A DNA stretch of 64,000 bases from Mycobacterium sp. IS-3022 (lineage in GTDB: Bacteria > Actinomycetota > Actinomycetes > Mycobacteriales > Mycobacteriaceae). Within the stretch, counting starts at the first letter, position 1. Every line of letters starts with the position of its first letter. The stretch spans positions 1-64,000 of the forward strand of contig NZ_LQIN01000004.1 of the NCBI RefSeq assembly GCF_001500065.1, written 5' to 3'. Below, one piece after another: positions 15,916 through 25,247 of this stretch. The position numbers and the translations under genes were made by a program. The notes under the pieces were generated by a model, which was given only the letters and a program-made list of their open reading frames with translations, did not search any database and was not told the DNA's origin.

Positions 15916-16659
15916 TCACCGCCGACGCGCATACCTGTCGACGAATCGTTTGAGGATGGTGCGCGGATATCGGACATCCCACTGGCGGGCAGCCGTTTTC
16001 AGCGATTCGGCAGACTCGGGCGGAAAGTAGCCGTGGTTCTTGTAGACGTCGATGCGAGTGAGCATGCCGTCGAGATCCAGTTCGGGGTGAAACTGCGTGG
16101 CGTACACGTGCCGCCCGACCCGGAACGCCTGCACCGGGCAGTCCCGCGACGAGGCGAGCCGCACCGCGTCCGGCGGAAGCGTGGTCGCACCCTCCCGGTG
16201 CCCGCCGAAAGCGTCGAAGACGTCGGGCACCTCGGCGAACAACTCGTCATCGCGGCCCGCGGGCGTCACGGTCACGGTGAGCCCACCGACGGGTTCCGGG
16301 TGTGTCCGGTCCACCGTCGCGCCGATGACAGTGCCGAGAGTGCCGACGCCGTAACAGCAGCCGAGGAAGGGGAAATCACGGTCCACGATGCGGCCGATGA
16401 GCTCCAGCAACTCGGACTCGACCCGCCGCTGCGTCGCCGACTTCGACTCGGCCGTGTCGCTGACGTTGTACGGGCCGCCGCCGAGGATGATGCCGGACCA
16501 GTCGGCTAGGTCGATTTGGCCCAACGACTCGTGGGTCAACCGGATGCGCCGCATCCCGCAAGTGTCGAGGCCGGCGAAGCGCATCATCGCCCGGTATTCC
16601 TCGTCGGCGGCTTCGTCCTCGCCGCGGATCGACAGCAGCAGGAACGGCTTAGACAGCAC
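15916..16659 (-). CDS. Class I glutamine amidotransferase-like protein
   Basis: This 247-residue protein starts at GTG. GGGPYNVSD, FLGCCYGVGTLG and TQFHPEL give the triad-type glutaminase site: Cys in GCCYG, then His and Glu in FHPE. It resembles the stand-alone GuaA-N-like proteins, some of which act as gamma-glutamyl hydrolases or peptidases rather than as ammonia donors. No synthase partner is adjacent. It lies between katG and an alpha/beta hydrolase on the same strand, with 54 bases to the katG stop, so read-through from furA-katG is possible. The substrate is not known. Confidence 0.8.
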   Translation of the reverse strand: MLSKPFLLLSIRGEDEAADEEYRAMMRFAGLDTCGMRRIRLTHESLGQIDLADWSGIILGGGPYNVSDTAESKSATQRRVESELLELIGRIVDRDFPFLGCCYGVGTLGTVIGATVDRTHPEPVGGLTVTVTPAGRDDELFAEVPDVFDAFGGHREGATTLPPDAVRLASSRDCPVQAFRVGRHVYATQFHPELDLDGMLTRIDVYKNHGYFPPESAESLKTAARQWDVRYPRTILKRFVDRYARRR

Positions 16660-16713
16660 GGCAGCCCCGCGAACTCGGTGAGCCCGCGGGGTGCCGCGCG
16701 TCGTCGATTGCGA

Positions 16714-18957
16714 TCAGTCCAGTTCGAACCGATCGTTGTTCATGACCTTTACCCAGGCGGCGACGAAGTCCTCGACGAACTTCTCCTTGCTGTCGTCCTG
16801 CGCGTAGACCTCGGCGATGCCACGAAGCACCGAGTTCGAACCGAACACCAGGTCGTTGGCCGTGGCGGTCCACTTTGCCGCCCCGGAGGAACGGTCCCGG
16901 CCCTCGTAGACGTTCTCGGCCGTCTCCGACGGCTTCCACTCCGTGCTCATATCGACCAGGTTCACGAAGAAGTCGTTGCTCAGCACGCCCGGCCTGTCGG
17001 TGAACACGCCGTGCTTGCTGCCGCCGTGGTTGACGTTGAGCACCCGCAGTCCGCCGATGAGCACCGCCAACTCGGGAGCCGTCAGGTCGAGCATGTACGC
17101 CCGCTCGACCAGCAGCTGCTCCAACGGATTCTTCTCGCCCGGCCGCACGAAGTTACGGAACCCATCCGCCCGCGGTTCGAGCACCGCGAACGACTCCACG
17201 TCGGTGTCCTCCTGCGAGGCGTCGGTCCGACCCGGCGCGAAGTGCACATCGATCTCGAAACCGCCGTCGCGCGCGGCCTTTTCGATCGCCGCCGAACCAC
17301 CCAGCACGATCACGTCGGCCAGCGAGATCTTCTTGCCGCCGCTGGCCGAGGAGTTGAACTCCTGTTGGATGCGCTCGAGCACCGGCAGCACCTGAGCCAG
17401 TTCGGCCGGCTCGTTGGCCTCCCAGTTCTTCTGCGGCTCCAGCCGAATCCGTGCGCCGTTGGCGCCGCCCCGCTTGTCGGTGCCGCGGAAGCTCGATGCC
17501 GACGACCATGCCGTCTTCACCAACTGCTGCACCGTCAGGCCGGAGTCGAGCAGCTTCGACTTGAGCTGGGCGATGTCCTGCTCGTCGACCAGTTCGTGAT
17601 CCACCGGCGGAACCGGGTCCTGCCAGAGCTGCGGCTCGGGAATCCACGGCCCGAGGTAGCGGCTGATCGGGCCCATGTCGCGATGCATCAGCTTGAACCA
17701 CGCCTTGGCGAAGGCCTCGTCCATCTCCTCGGGATGGTCGAGCCAGCGGCGGGTGATCTCGCCGTAGATCGGGTCCTCCCGCATCGAGAGGTCGGTGACC
17801 AACATGGTCGGCTTGCGCGGCGGGCCGCCGAACGGATCGGGAATGATCGCCTCGGCATCCTTGGCCTCGAACTGCCAGGCGCCGGCGGGGCTCTTGGTCA
17901 GCTCGTACTCGTAGCCGTACAGGGTCTGCAGGTAACTGTTGTCCCACTTGGTCGGAGTCGGGGTCCAGACCACCTCGAGGCCGCTGGTGACGGTGTCGCC
18001 TGCCTTGCCGGAGCCGAACGGGCACTTCCAGCCCAATCCCATCTGTTCGATCGGGGCACCCTCGGGCTCGGGCCCCATGCCTTCGTCCGAACCTGCGCCG
18101 TGGGTCTTGCCCAGCGTGTGACCACCGACGATCAGCGCGGCGGTCTCCTCGTCGTTCATCGCCATCCGGCCGAACGTCTCGCGGATGTCGTGCGCAGCGG
18201 CCAGCGGATCCGGCTTGCCTTCCGGGCCTTCCGGGTTGACGTAGATCAGGCCCATCGTGGTCGCGCCATAGGGCTCGGCCAACTGGCGGTCACTTTCGTT
18301 GGTCCCGCCGTAGCGCTTGTCGGTGCCCAGCCAGGTGTCCTCCTGGCCCCACAGCATCTCCTCGGGCTCCCAGATGTCCTCGCGGCCGAACGCGAAACCC
18401 ATCGTCTTGAAGCCCGACTGCTCCAGTGCGGCGTTTCCGGCGTACGCGATCAGGTCCGCCCAGGAGATCTTGTTGCCGTACTTCTGCTTGATCGGCCACA
18501 GCAACCGGCGGGCCTTGTCCAGGCTCGCGTTGTCCGGCCAGCTGTTGAGCGGGGCGAAACGCTGGGCACCCTGTCCGGCGCCGCCGCGACCGTCGAAGAT
18601 GCGGTACGTGCCCGCGGCGTGCCAGCTCATGCGAACGAACAACCCGGCATAGCTGCCGTAGTCGGCCGGCCACCAATCCTGCGAAGTGTTGATCAACTCG
18701 ACGACGTCCCGCTTGAACGCCTCGAGGTCGAGTTTCTTGAACTCCTCGGCGTAGTCGAAGTCCTGGCCGAGCGGGTTGCCCTTCTCGTTCTGCTTGTGCA
18801 GCACCGACACGTCGACCTGTTCGGGCCACCAGTCTCGGTTCGTCAACGGAGCGTGCGTCTTCGGCTTCGGCGAATCGATAACCGGGTTCTCGCTCTCACT
18901 GTGGCTGGCCGTCTTGGAGTCGGCGTGAGGCGGGCGAGCGTCAGAGGTATCAGACAC
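16714..18957 (-). CDS. katG: Catalase-peroxidase KatG
   Basis: This 747-residue enzyme is full length for the family and starts at GTG. The distal haem pocket motif [13 protein letters not shown] places Arg109, Trp112 and His113, matching Arg104/Trp107/His108 of M. tuberculosis KatG with a shift of five. The Tyr and Met of the Met-Tyr-Trp adduct are present ([19 protein letters not shown]). The proximal His lies in [11 protein letters not shown]. The Ser of the TSGLEVVW segment corresponds to Ser315, the common isoniazid-resistance site, and is wild type. It breaks down H2O2 and organic peroxides and can activate isoniazid. furA lies 33 bases upstream on the same strand, the standard mycobacterial furA-katG operon. 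Confidence 0.97.
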   Translation of the reverse strand: MSDTSDARPPHADSKTASHSESENPVIDSPKPKTHAPLTNRDWWPEQVDVSVLHKQNEKGNPLGQDFDYAEEFKKLDLEAFKRDVVELINTSQDWWPADYGSYAGLFVRMSWHAAGTYRIFDGRGGAGQGAQRFAPLNSWPDNASLDKARRLLWPIKQKYGNKISWADLIAYAGNAALEQSGFKTMGFAFGREDIWEPEEMLWGQEDTWLGTDKRYGGTNESDRQLAEPYGATTMGLIYVNPEGPEGKPDPLAAAHDIRETFGRMAMNDEETAALIVGGHTLGKTHGAGSDEGMGPEPEGAPIEQMGLGWKCPFGSGKAGDTVTSGLEVVWTPTPTKWDNSYLQTLYGYEYELTKSPAGAWQFEAKDAEAIIPDPFGGPPRKPTMLVTDLSMREDPIYGEITRRWLDHPEEMDEAFAKAWFKLMHRDMGPISRYLGPWIPEPQLWQDPVPPVDHELVDEQDIAQLKSKLLDSGLTVQQLVKTAWSSASSFRGTDKRGGANGARIRLEPQKNWEANEPAELAQVLPVLERIQQEFNSSASGGKKISLADVIVLGGSAAIEKAARDGGFEIDVHFAPGRTDASQEDTDVESFAVLEPRADGFRNFVRPGEKNPLEQLLVERAYMLDLTAPELAVLIGGLRVLNVNHGGSKHGVFTDRPGVLSNDFFVNLVDMSTEWKPSETAENVYEGRDRSSGAAKWTATANDLVFGSNSVLRGIAEVYAQDDSKEKFVEDFVAAWVKVMNNDRFELD

Positions 18958-18990
18958 AGCGTTCCTTCCGATCGGTTGTTTGGGCTGCGA

Positions 18991-19446
18991 TCACGGTCGT
19001 GATCCGGAAACTTGCGATGCCGAGCAGTCCGGGCACAGGCCCCAGTAGATGACCTCGGCCTCATCGAGCACGAAGCCGTCCAGCGCGCCGTCGGGGTCCG
19101 ACGGGGTCAAGCAGGGCGCTTCGCCGACGGCACAGTCGATGTCGGCGATGACACCGCACGACCGGCACACGACGTGGTGATGGTTGTCGCCGACGCGTGA
19201 CTCATACCGGGCGAGCGAACCGGAGGGCTGAATCCGACGCACCAACCCGGCGCTGGTCAGCGCCGCGAGCACGTCATAAACGGCCTGCCGCGAGACGTCC
19301 GGGAGAGCGAGGCGCACCGCGCCGAAGATCGTTTCGGTGTCGGCGTGGGGATTGCCGTAGACCGCCTCCAGCACCGCGAGTCGCGGGCGGGTAACGCGAA
19401 GGTCGGCCGCGCGCAGCCGTTCCGCGTAGTCGGGCGTCGAAGGCAC
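18991..19446 (-). CDS. furA: Fur-family regulator FurA
   Basis: This 151-residue protein starts at GTG. It has the Fur winged helix (VTRPRLAVLEAVYGNPHADTETIF; SRQAVYDVLAAL), the His-rich metal motif DNHHHVVC and two CxxC-type zinc sites (CRSCG; CPDC). It lies immediately upstream of katG, and in mycobacteria FurA represses the furA-katG operon, with repression lifted by oxidative stress. The -10 element is only a few bases from the start codon, so the transcript is probably leaderless. Function is known for the family and directly supported by the operon context. Confidence 0.95.
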   Translation of the reverse strand: MPSTPDYAERLRAADLRVTRPRLAVLEAVYGNPHADTETIFGAVRLALPDVSRQAVYDVLAALTSAGLVRRIQPSGSLARYESRVGDNHHHVVCRSCGVIADIDCAVGEAPCLTPSDPDGALDGFVLDEAEVIYWGLCPDCSASQVSGSRP

Positions 19447-19752
19447 GCTGCCAATATGCCGCGTTATCTGGAATGAGTCAAGACTTGATTAGGCGCGGGA
19501 CTCTGCGGCGTGTCGCAAATTCGGACAGGACCGTTGCTGCAGCGACCGAAGTGCCTCGTCGACAACGTTTTTCGATGTCGCAGAGGCCGTGTCCCGGGGT
19601 TTCCGCGCTTGTTCCGGATACCGGCGCGGCTGGTACTGTTCCGAAGCTGCCGGGTCGGGACCCGTCTGTGGTCAGGGGGAGGTGGACCACCCGGCGACTG
19701 ACATCAGCCCAGACCCGAACGAGAAGCTACGGACTTCCGCGAAGAGAGTGTT
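19447..19752. other. Intergenic region between furA and the acyltransferase gene
   Basis: This 306-base region holds the FurA-regulated promoter on its left end and presumably the promoter of the rightward acyltransferase operon on its right. I see no gene; the open frames here lack ribosome sites and recognisable products. Confidence 0.6.
19453..19483 (-). promoter_or_regulatory. furA-katG promoter and FurA box
   Basis: On the minus strand TTGACT (19482-19477) and CATATT (19458-19453) are separated by 17 bases. The stretch TCTTGACTCATTCCAGATAA (19483-19464) covering the -35 matches the AT-rich TCTTGACTnnTTCCAGA sequence known upstream of mycobacterial furA as the FurA binding site. The start codon at 19446 lies about 7 bases after the -10, consistent with leaderless initiation. 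Confidence 0.85.
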
Positions 19753-20964
19753 GTGCGCACCGGCGAAATCAGAGCCCTTTCCGGCCTGCGCATCGTCGCC
19801 GCCATTTGGGTGGTGCTGTTCCACTTCCGGCCTCTTTTAGAGGAGTCGGTGCCGGGCTTCCGGTCGGCGCTCGCGCCGTTGCTCAACTGCGGTGCGCAGG
19901 GCGTGGACCTGTTCTTCATGCTCAGCGGGTTCGTGCTCACGTGGAACTATCTCGATCGCATGGGGCCGTCGTTTTCGTGGCGGGTCACCGCGCGTTTTCT
20001 CTGGTTGCGGCTGGCCCGCGTGTGGCCGGTCTACCTGGTGACGATGCATCTGGCCGCCCTGTGGATCATCTTCACCCTGCACATCGGCCACGTGCCGTCG
20101 CCGGCGGCCGACACTCTGACCGCCACCAACTACATCCGCCAGGCGCTGATGATCCAGCTGTGGTTCGTGCCGTTCTTCGACGGTTCCAGCTGGGACGGGC
20201 CGGCCTGGTCGATCAGCGCCGAATGGCTCGCCTATCTGCTGTTCGGCGCGCTGATCCTGGTGATCTTCCGGATCGCGCGAGCGACGCGGGCCCGGGGCTT
20301 GATCGCGCTGGCCTTCGTCGCCACCATGCCGCCGATCCTGCTGCTGCTGGCGACCGGGCTGTTCTACACACCGTGGAGTTGGCTGCCGCGGATCGTCATG
20401 CAGTTCACCGCCGGTGCGCTGGTGTGTGCCGCGGTCCGCAAGCTGCAGCCCAGCGACCGGACCCGGCGTGCGGCGGGGTACGCCGCAGTTCTGCTGGGCG
20501 GTGCGATCGTCGCCATCCTCTACCTGCTCGACGCCCACCCGCTGCCCAAGGTCCCCGACAGCGCGGGCCTGGTCGATGTGCTGTTCGTGCCCTTGCTGTT
20601 CACGCTCGCCATCGGGTCGGGAACCCTGCCCTGGTTGCTGTCGCTGCGGCCGCTCGTGTACCTGGGACACGTGTCGTTCAGCCTCTACATGGTCCATGAA
20701 CTGGTGCACACCACCTGGAACTGGATGGTCGCGCAATTCGAGCTACAACTGTCGCCGGACCTCACGGGCAAGTTGATAATGGTTGCCTTGCTCGGCACCG
20801 CGCTGATCGGCGCGGTCATGCTGTACCACTTCGTCGAGGAGCCTGCCCGGAAATGGATGCGCGGCATGATGAGCGCCCCCACGCGTTCGGATACCCCTGG
20901 CAAGTTGCACACCGTGTCGCACCCACGCGAACGAGCAGAGGTGTTTTCGGCCCGCGCCGGATGA
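19753..20964 (+). CDS. Acyltransferase-3 family membrane protein
   Basis: This 403-residue protein starts at GTG (MRTGEIRALSGLRIVAA). It has about ten hydrophobic segments and the AT3 hallmarks: a catalytic His24 in VVLFHFRP after the first Arg-rich turn, QGVDLFFMLSGFVLTWNY, SWRVTARFLWLRLARVWPVY, and WSISAEWLAYLLF. The C-terminus ends in a short basic cytoplasmic tail. AT3 proteins move acyl groups across the membrane onto cell-surface sugars and often work with an SGNH domain. Here the SGNH partner is the next gene, whose frame overlaps this stop. The likely job is O-acylation of an envelope glycan or glycolipid; acceptor and acyl group are unknown. Confidence 0.87.
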   Translation: MRTGEIRALSGLRIVAAIWVVLFHFRPLLEESVPGFRSALAPLLNCGAQGVDLFFMLSGFVLTWNYLDRMGPSFSWRVTARFLWLRLARVWPVYLVTMHLAALWIIFTLHIGHVPSPAADTLTATNYIRQALMIQLWFVPFFDGSSWDGPAWSISAEWLAYLLFGALILVIFRIARATRARGLIALAFVATMPPILLLLATGLFYTPWSWLPRIVMQFTAGALVCAAVRKLQPSDRTRRAAGYAAVLLGGAIVAILYLLDAHPLPKVPDSAGLVDVLFVPLLFTLAIGSGTLPWLLSLRPLVYLGHVSFSLYMVHELVHTTWNWMVAQFELQLSPDLTGKLIMVALLGTALIGAVMLYHFVEEPARKWMRGMMSAPTRSDTPGKLHTVSHPRERAEVFSARAG

Positions 20965-21014
20965 CCACGCGAGTCGCTGCGGTGTTGTCCTCGTCGCAGC
21001 CCTACGCTGGAGCG

Positions 21015-21707
21015 GTGAGGCGCGTGGTGACGATCGTGCTGTCGATCGCACTCTTGGTCGTCGCGGGATGCCAGCATCGGGAACCGCTGCGCGACAAAGA
21101 GATCGTCGAGCTCAACTTCACGGTCAACCGCATCGCGGTGATCGGCGACTCGTACACCACGGGCAGCGACGAAGGCGGGCTCGACGCGAAAGGATGGCCG
21201 ACGCAGGCGTGGCAGATCCTGGCTCGACAAGGGGTCGCCACCACGGCCGACGTCGGCGCCGAAGGCGGAGCCGGCTACGGCACCCGCGGTAACCGCGGCA
21301 GCCTGTTCGAGGATCTGACCGCCGCCACGGTGAAGCCCGACGACACGCTCGTGGTGTTCTTCGGTTCGCGCAACGATCAACGTGTCGATCCCACCCAGCT
21401 GTCGATCCTCATCTACGGCACATTCCAATTGGCGCGACGGATCGCGCCGGCGGCGCGGCTTCTGGTGATCGGGCCGCCGTGGCCGACAGCAGACGTCCCC
21501 GCTGAGGTGACGCGCATCCGCGACACCCTCGCCTACCAGGCCGACCTGGCGGGTGCGACGTTCATCGACCCGATCGCCGCGCGCTGGTTCGTCGACAGGC
21601 CCGAGCTGATCGGCTCCGACGGCGTCCACCCCACCGACGCGGGCCACACCTATATGGCCGAGAAGATCGCGCCGCTCATCGGTGCGCAACTGCCGCGCGG
21701 CATCTGA
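21015..21707 (+). CDS. SGNH/GDSL-type hydrolase, predicted lipoprotein
   Basis: From GTG 21015 (after GGAG) the product is 230 residues with a lipoprotein signal: RR, a hydrophobic core and lipobox VVAGC giving Cys19. An ATG at 20961 overlapping the acyltransferase stop is also in frame, but would bury the signal peptide. Block I is IGDSYTTG (Ser46); block III-type residues appear in FFGSRNDQ; block V is SDGVHPTDAGH with the Asp and His. It should be anchored outside the membrane, facing the product of the acyltransferase. In AT3 systems SGNH domains transfer or remove acyl groups on sugars, so the two likely form a split acyltransferase. Stop and next start share one base (TGATG). Confidence 0.82.
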   Translation: MRRVVTIVLSIALLVVAGCQHREPLRDKEIVELNFTVNRIAVIGDSYTTGSDEGGLDAKGWPTQAWQILARQGVATTADVGAEGGAGYGTRGNRGSLFEDLTAATVKPDDTLVVFFGSRNDQRVDPTQLSILIYGTFQLARRIAPAARLLVIGPPWPTADVPAEVTRIRDTLAYQADLAGATFIDPIAARWFVDRPELIGSDGVHPTDAGHTYMAEKIAPLIGAQLPRGI

Positions 21708-23056
21708 TGCGCCCCGGCGGACGCCTGTACCAGCTGCTGACGCGGGTGTTGTCGCTGCGGATCATCGTCATCGTGGCGGCGCTGTCGGTGGTGGCGCTGG
21801 TGATCACCCTTGGCGCATGGGTGTGGTTCGGCGTCACCAACGACCAGTACAGCCAACTGGACCGCCGCCTCGACTCGGTCAGCAGCCTGGGCGACATCAG
21901 CACGCTGCTACGCACCGCCCAGCAGGCCGACATCGACCCGCCCATCCCGGACGGCGGGCTGGTGCGCACCGCGCGGGTTGACGGCGTCACCGTCTCCATA
22001 CCCGAGGACATCGTGTTGCCGAAGTTCGACATCGGCTACGCCGACACGACCATCGACGGCGTCGAATACCGGGTGCGGACATTCGCCGCCGGTGACGCAT
22101 TGATCGCAATCGGCGCGCCGCTGGCCGAGACCCAGCGCCGCATCGACGAGTTGCACCGCCGGGTGCTGCTGATCTGCGGCGGCGTGATCGTGGGCACCGT
22201 ACTCGTCGGCTGGGTGATGTGGTCGATCATGATCAACCCGTTCCGCCTGCTCGCCCAGCAGGCGCGCGCGATCAACGCGCAGTCGAAACCTGAGGAGGTT
22301 CAGGTGCGCGGCGTGCAGGAGGCCGTCGAGATCGCCGAGGCGGTCGAAGGGATGCTCGCTCGTATCGGCGATGAACAGCAACGCACCAGGGCCGCGCTGG
22401 AATCGGCGCGCGACTTCGCCGCGGTGGCGTCGCATGAACTTCGCACCCCGCTGACCGCGATGCGCACCAATCTCGAGGTGCTGTCCACGTTGCAGATGCG
22501 CGACGAGCAGCGCCAGGAGGTGATCGCCGACGTGATGCGCACGCAGAGCCGCATCGAGGCGACGCTTACCGCGCTCGAGCGCCTGGCCCAAGGCGAGCTG
22601 ACCACCATCGACGACTTCGTCCCCGTCGACATCACCGAGCTGCTGGACCGGGCCGCGCACGACGCGATGCGCAACTATCCCGGTCTGCGGGTGTCGCTGG
22701 CTTCGTCGACGACGGTGCTCATGTTGGGCTTGCCGGCCGGGCTGCGGCTCGTCGTCGACAATGCGATAACCAATGCGATCAAGCACGGCAGTGCCACCGA
22801 GATCCAGCTCGGCGCGGACAGTTCCGGGGAAGGGGTGAGAATCACCATCGACGACAACGGCTCGGGGATACCGGAGGGCGAACGGGCAGCGGTATTCGAA
22901 CGGTTCTCGCGCGGCTCGACCGCGGCGCGCTCCGGTTCGGGGCTGGGCTTGGCGCTGGTGGCCCAGCAGGCCGAGCTACACGGCGGAACCGCGACGATGG
23001 AAACCAGCCCGCTGGGCGGCGCGCGGCTGGTGCTGAGCCTGCCCGCGCCGAGCTGA
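21707..23056 (+). CDS. PrrB-like sensor histidine kinase without adjacent response regulator
   Basis: This 449-residue protein has TM1 near residues 18-42, an extracellular loop of about 100 residues (YVRT-type motif GVEYRVRTFAAGD), TM2 near 150-172, a HAMP linker, the H-box ASHELRTPLTAMRTN with His243, an N-box (DNAITNAIKHG), DDNGSGIPEGE, and GSGLGLALVAQQ. The kinase core closely resembles mycobacterial PrrB as I recall it. PrrB is normally encoded beside PrrA, but no response regulator lies here; instead the gene overlaps the SGNH lipoprotein by one base. It is therefore probably a PrrB paralogue that senses an envelope state linked to the acyltransferase pair. Its partner regulator must lie elsewhere. 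Confidence 0.87.
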   Translation: MRPGGRLYQLLTRVLSLRIIVIVAALSVVALVITLGAWVWFGVTNDQYSQLDRRLDSVSSLGDISTLLRTAQQADIDPPIPDGGLVRTARVDGVTVSIPEDIVLPKFDIGYADTTIDGVEYRVRTFAAGDALIAIGAPLAETQRRIDELHRRVLLICGGVIVGTVLVGWVMWSIMINPFRLLAQQARAINAQSKPEEVQVRGVQEAVEIAEAVEGMLARIGDEQQRTRAALESARDFAAVASHELRTPLTAMRTNLEVLSTLQMRDEQRQEVIADVMRTQSRIEATLTALERLAQGELTTIDDFVPVDITELLDRAAHDAMRNYPGLRVSLASSTTVLMLGLPAGLRLVVDNAITNAIKHGSATEIQLGADSSGEGVRITIDDNGSGIPEGERAAVFERFSRGSTAARSGSGLGLALVAQQAELHGGTATMETSPLGGARLVLSLPAPS

Positions 23057-23074
23057 GCTGGATAGCATCCCAAG

Positions 23075-23506
23075 ATGGCGAAACTCGAGTTGTCGCGCGA
23101 ATTGGCGTTGAGCCCACAGGACGCGTGGGAACACGTCTCCGACCTCAACTCGCTGGGTGACTGGCTGGTGATGCACGAGGGCTGGCGAAGCGAGTTGCCC
23201 GACGAACTGTCGGTAGGCACCACGATCGTCGGGGTGGCCGGCGCGAAGGGCCTGCGCAACAGGGTCACCTGGACCATCAAGAAGTTCGACCCGCCCCAGC
23301 TCATCGAGGTGACCGGAAACGGCGTGGGCGGCACCAGGTATGGGCTGACGATGACCGTGGCTCCGACGAAGAAGGGCAGCGCCTTCACTCTCAGCCTCAA
23401 CCTCGGCGGAGCGCCGCTGTTCGGGCCGATCGGCTCGGCGGCCGCGCGGGCGGTCAAGGGCGATATCGACCGATCCATCCGCAAGTTCGAGGAGCTCTAC
23501 GCGTGA
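23075..23506 (+). CDS. Rv0910-like SRPBCC family protein
   Basis: This 143-residue protein starts [20 protein letters not shown] and continues with [38 protein letters not shown] and [21 protein letters not shown]. These segments match the SRPBCC family of M. tuberculosis Rv0910, described as the toxin of an atypical toxin-antitoxin pair. The expected small antitoxin (Rv0909-like) is not seen beside it. It follows the PrrB-like kinase by 18 bases on the same strand and may be the last gene of that operon. A ligand-binding or lipid-transport role is equally possible. A second member of the family occurs at 62995-63423. Confidence 0.75.
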   Translation: MAKLELSRELALSPQDAWEHVSDLNSLGDWLVMHEGWRSELPDELSVGTTIVGVAGAKGLRNRVTWTIKKFDPPQLIEVTGNGVGGTRYGLTMTVAPTKKGSAFTLSLNLGGAPLFGPIGSAAARAVKGDIDRSIRKFEELYA

Positions 23507-23571
23507 GAGGGTGAGCCAAGGGCTTGGGCCGCACGGCGGTTGACCGTGTGGGAAGCGGGTAACACCCTTCG

Positions 23572-24933
23572 GTGTCTGAAACCATGGATTTGACTGTTCT
23601 GGACCCGCGTACCGGCGACATGGTGACCCGGATTCCGATCACCGACCCCGCAGCCTGTGCCGAAGCCGTAGCGCGAGCCCGCAAGGCGGCGCCGGCGTGG
23701 GCGCGCACCCCCGCGGCAGAACGGGCCGGGGCGCTGACGAAGGCGGCCGCTGTGGTCCGCGAAGCGGCAGCCGAACTGGCCGAGCTCAACGAACGCGAGA
23801 CCGGCAAGCTGCGAGACGACGCGTTGGGCGGAGTCGACGCCGGCGCGGGCACGTTGGTGCAGTACGCCGAACTCGGTCCGGTGCACCGTGGACGCAGCTT
23901 GCACGGGTCGTGGGCCGCGACCGACCTGATGGTTCCCGAGCCACGCGGTGTCGTGGCGGTGCTGACCCCGTGGAACGATCCGGTAGCCGTGGCGGCCGGC
24001 CTGCTCGGCGCGGCGCTGGTGACCGGAAACACGGTGGTGCACAAGCCAAGTGATCGGTGCCCGGCAACCGGCCGACGGTTCGCCGAGCTGCTGGCCGAAC
24101 ACCTTCCCGCCGGTGTGCTGGAAATCCTCGACGGCGACGGAGCCGTCGGTGCCCAGCTTTCCTCGGCGCAGGACGTCGACGTGGTGGCACATGTGGGCAG
24201 CAGTGCGGTCGGCCGGGCGATCGCGCGGGCGTGCGCGGAGCGCGGCGCAAAGACGGTGCTCGAGAACGGAGGCAACGACGCGTTGATCGTCGACGCCGGA
24301 GTGGATCCGCGGTGGGCGGCCGAGCAGACCGCGCTGGGCGCGTACGCGAACGCCGGGCAGATCTGCGTATCGGTCGAACGGGTTTTCGTGGTCGGCTCGA
24401 TGGCCGACGCCTTCCTCGACGCTTTGGTCGACGAAGCGCGCGGATGGGAGGACCGGATCGGGCCGATGGTCGATCGGCAGCAGCGTGCGGTGGTCCAGGA
24501 TCACGTCGACGACGCCGTCGCCAACGGCGCGCGCGCTTTGATCGGCGGCGAACCACGACCGGGCCCGGGCGCGTTCTACCCTCCCACGGTGCTGACCGAC
24601 TGCACACCGGACATGCGGGTGTTTCGGGAGGAGACGTTCGGCCCAGTGGCGCCGGTGCGGGTCGTACCCGACTTCGAGACCGCGCTACGCGAAGCCGCCG
24701 ACGATCGCTACGGGTTGGCTGCCACCGTGCTGACCCCCGACATGGCCCACGCGCAGGAGGCGTGGCGGGCGTTGCCGGTCGGCACCGTCAAGATCAACGA
24801 CGTCTTCGGGGGCGCACCCGGCGGGGCGTCGCAACCGCGCCGCGCGAGTGGCAACGGGTTCGGCTTCGGACCCGAACTGCTCGACGAGATGACCGTGATG
24901 AAGGTCGTGCACTGGTCACCGCCGGGCAGCTGA
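23572..24933 (+). CDS. Aldehyde dehydrogenase family protein
   Basis: This 453-residue protein starts at GTG. It has the ALDH blocks: TPWNDPVAVAAGLLGAAL, HKPSDRCPATG, ENGGNDALIVD (catalytic Glu in LENGGN) and NAGQICVSVERVFV with the active-site Cys. EETFGPVAPV and the C-terminal VGTVKINDVFGG segment complete the fold. The length is slightly short of the usual 470-500. The NAD(P)+-linked oxidation of an aldehyde to an acid is supported; the substrate is not. It stands alone, 65 bases after the SRPBCC gene. Confidence 0.88.
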   Translation: MSETMDLTVLDPRTGDMVTRIPITDPAACAEAVARARKAAPAWARTPAAERAGALTKAAAVVREAAAELAELNERETGKLRDDALGGVDAGAGTLVQYAELGPVHRGRSLHGSWAATDLMVPEPRGVVAVLTPWNDPVAVAAGLLGAALVTGNTVVHKPSDRCPATGRRFAELLAEHLPAGVLEILDGDGAVGAQLSSAQDVDVVAHVGSSAVGRAIARACAERGAKTVLENGGNDALIVDAGVDPRWAAEQTALGAYANAGQICVSVERVFVVGSMADAFLDALVDEARGWEDRIGPMVDRQQRAVVQDHVDDAVANGARALIGGEPRPGPGAFYPPTVLTDCTPDMRVFREETFGPVAPVRVVPDFETALREAADDRYGLAATVLTPDMAHAQEAWRALPVGTVKINDVFGGAPGGASQPRRASGNGFGFGPELLDEMTVMKVVHWSPPGS

Positions 24934-25247
24934 GCCGCCACCCACCGGTTGCCCCGGAAACTTTCCGCTCCTGGCTGGGCCCTTCGGGAAAACGCCTTCA
25001 CTGCGTTCAGCAAAGCCTACTTGTACGCCGGCGACAGATTGGCGCAGGTGCCAGCCCGTATCACCGGGCGAGACTTTCGTTGGAGTTAATTAGGCTGTCG
25101 TCTATCTAGCTGCGTAAACGGAACTTTTCTAAGCATTTTCTGAGGAATTTTGTTGATCATGGCTCCGGCTGGGTACGCCACCCCACATCAATGTTGGCCA
25201 GATCACTCGTCGCCAGCAACGTCGGGTGGCGCACACGGGAGAGCATC
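24934..25247. other. Intergenic region upstream of the repeat protein/M50 protease pair
   Basis: This 314-base gap contains a clearly AT-rich stretch (about 25075-25160, including GGAGTTAATTAGG and GAACTTTTCTAAGC) that stands out from the surrounding GC-rich DNA and probably holds the promoter of the downstream pair. No coding frame or RNA gene is supported. Confidence 0.5.

Noticed and set aside
16516..19002. Plus-strand open frame of 828 codons
   Set aside because: It lies fully antisense to katG and part of the amidotransferase gene; high GC produces such frames, and the product matches no family.
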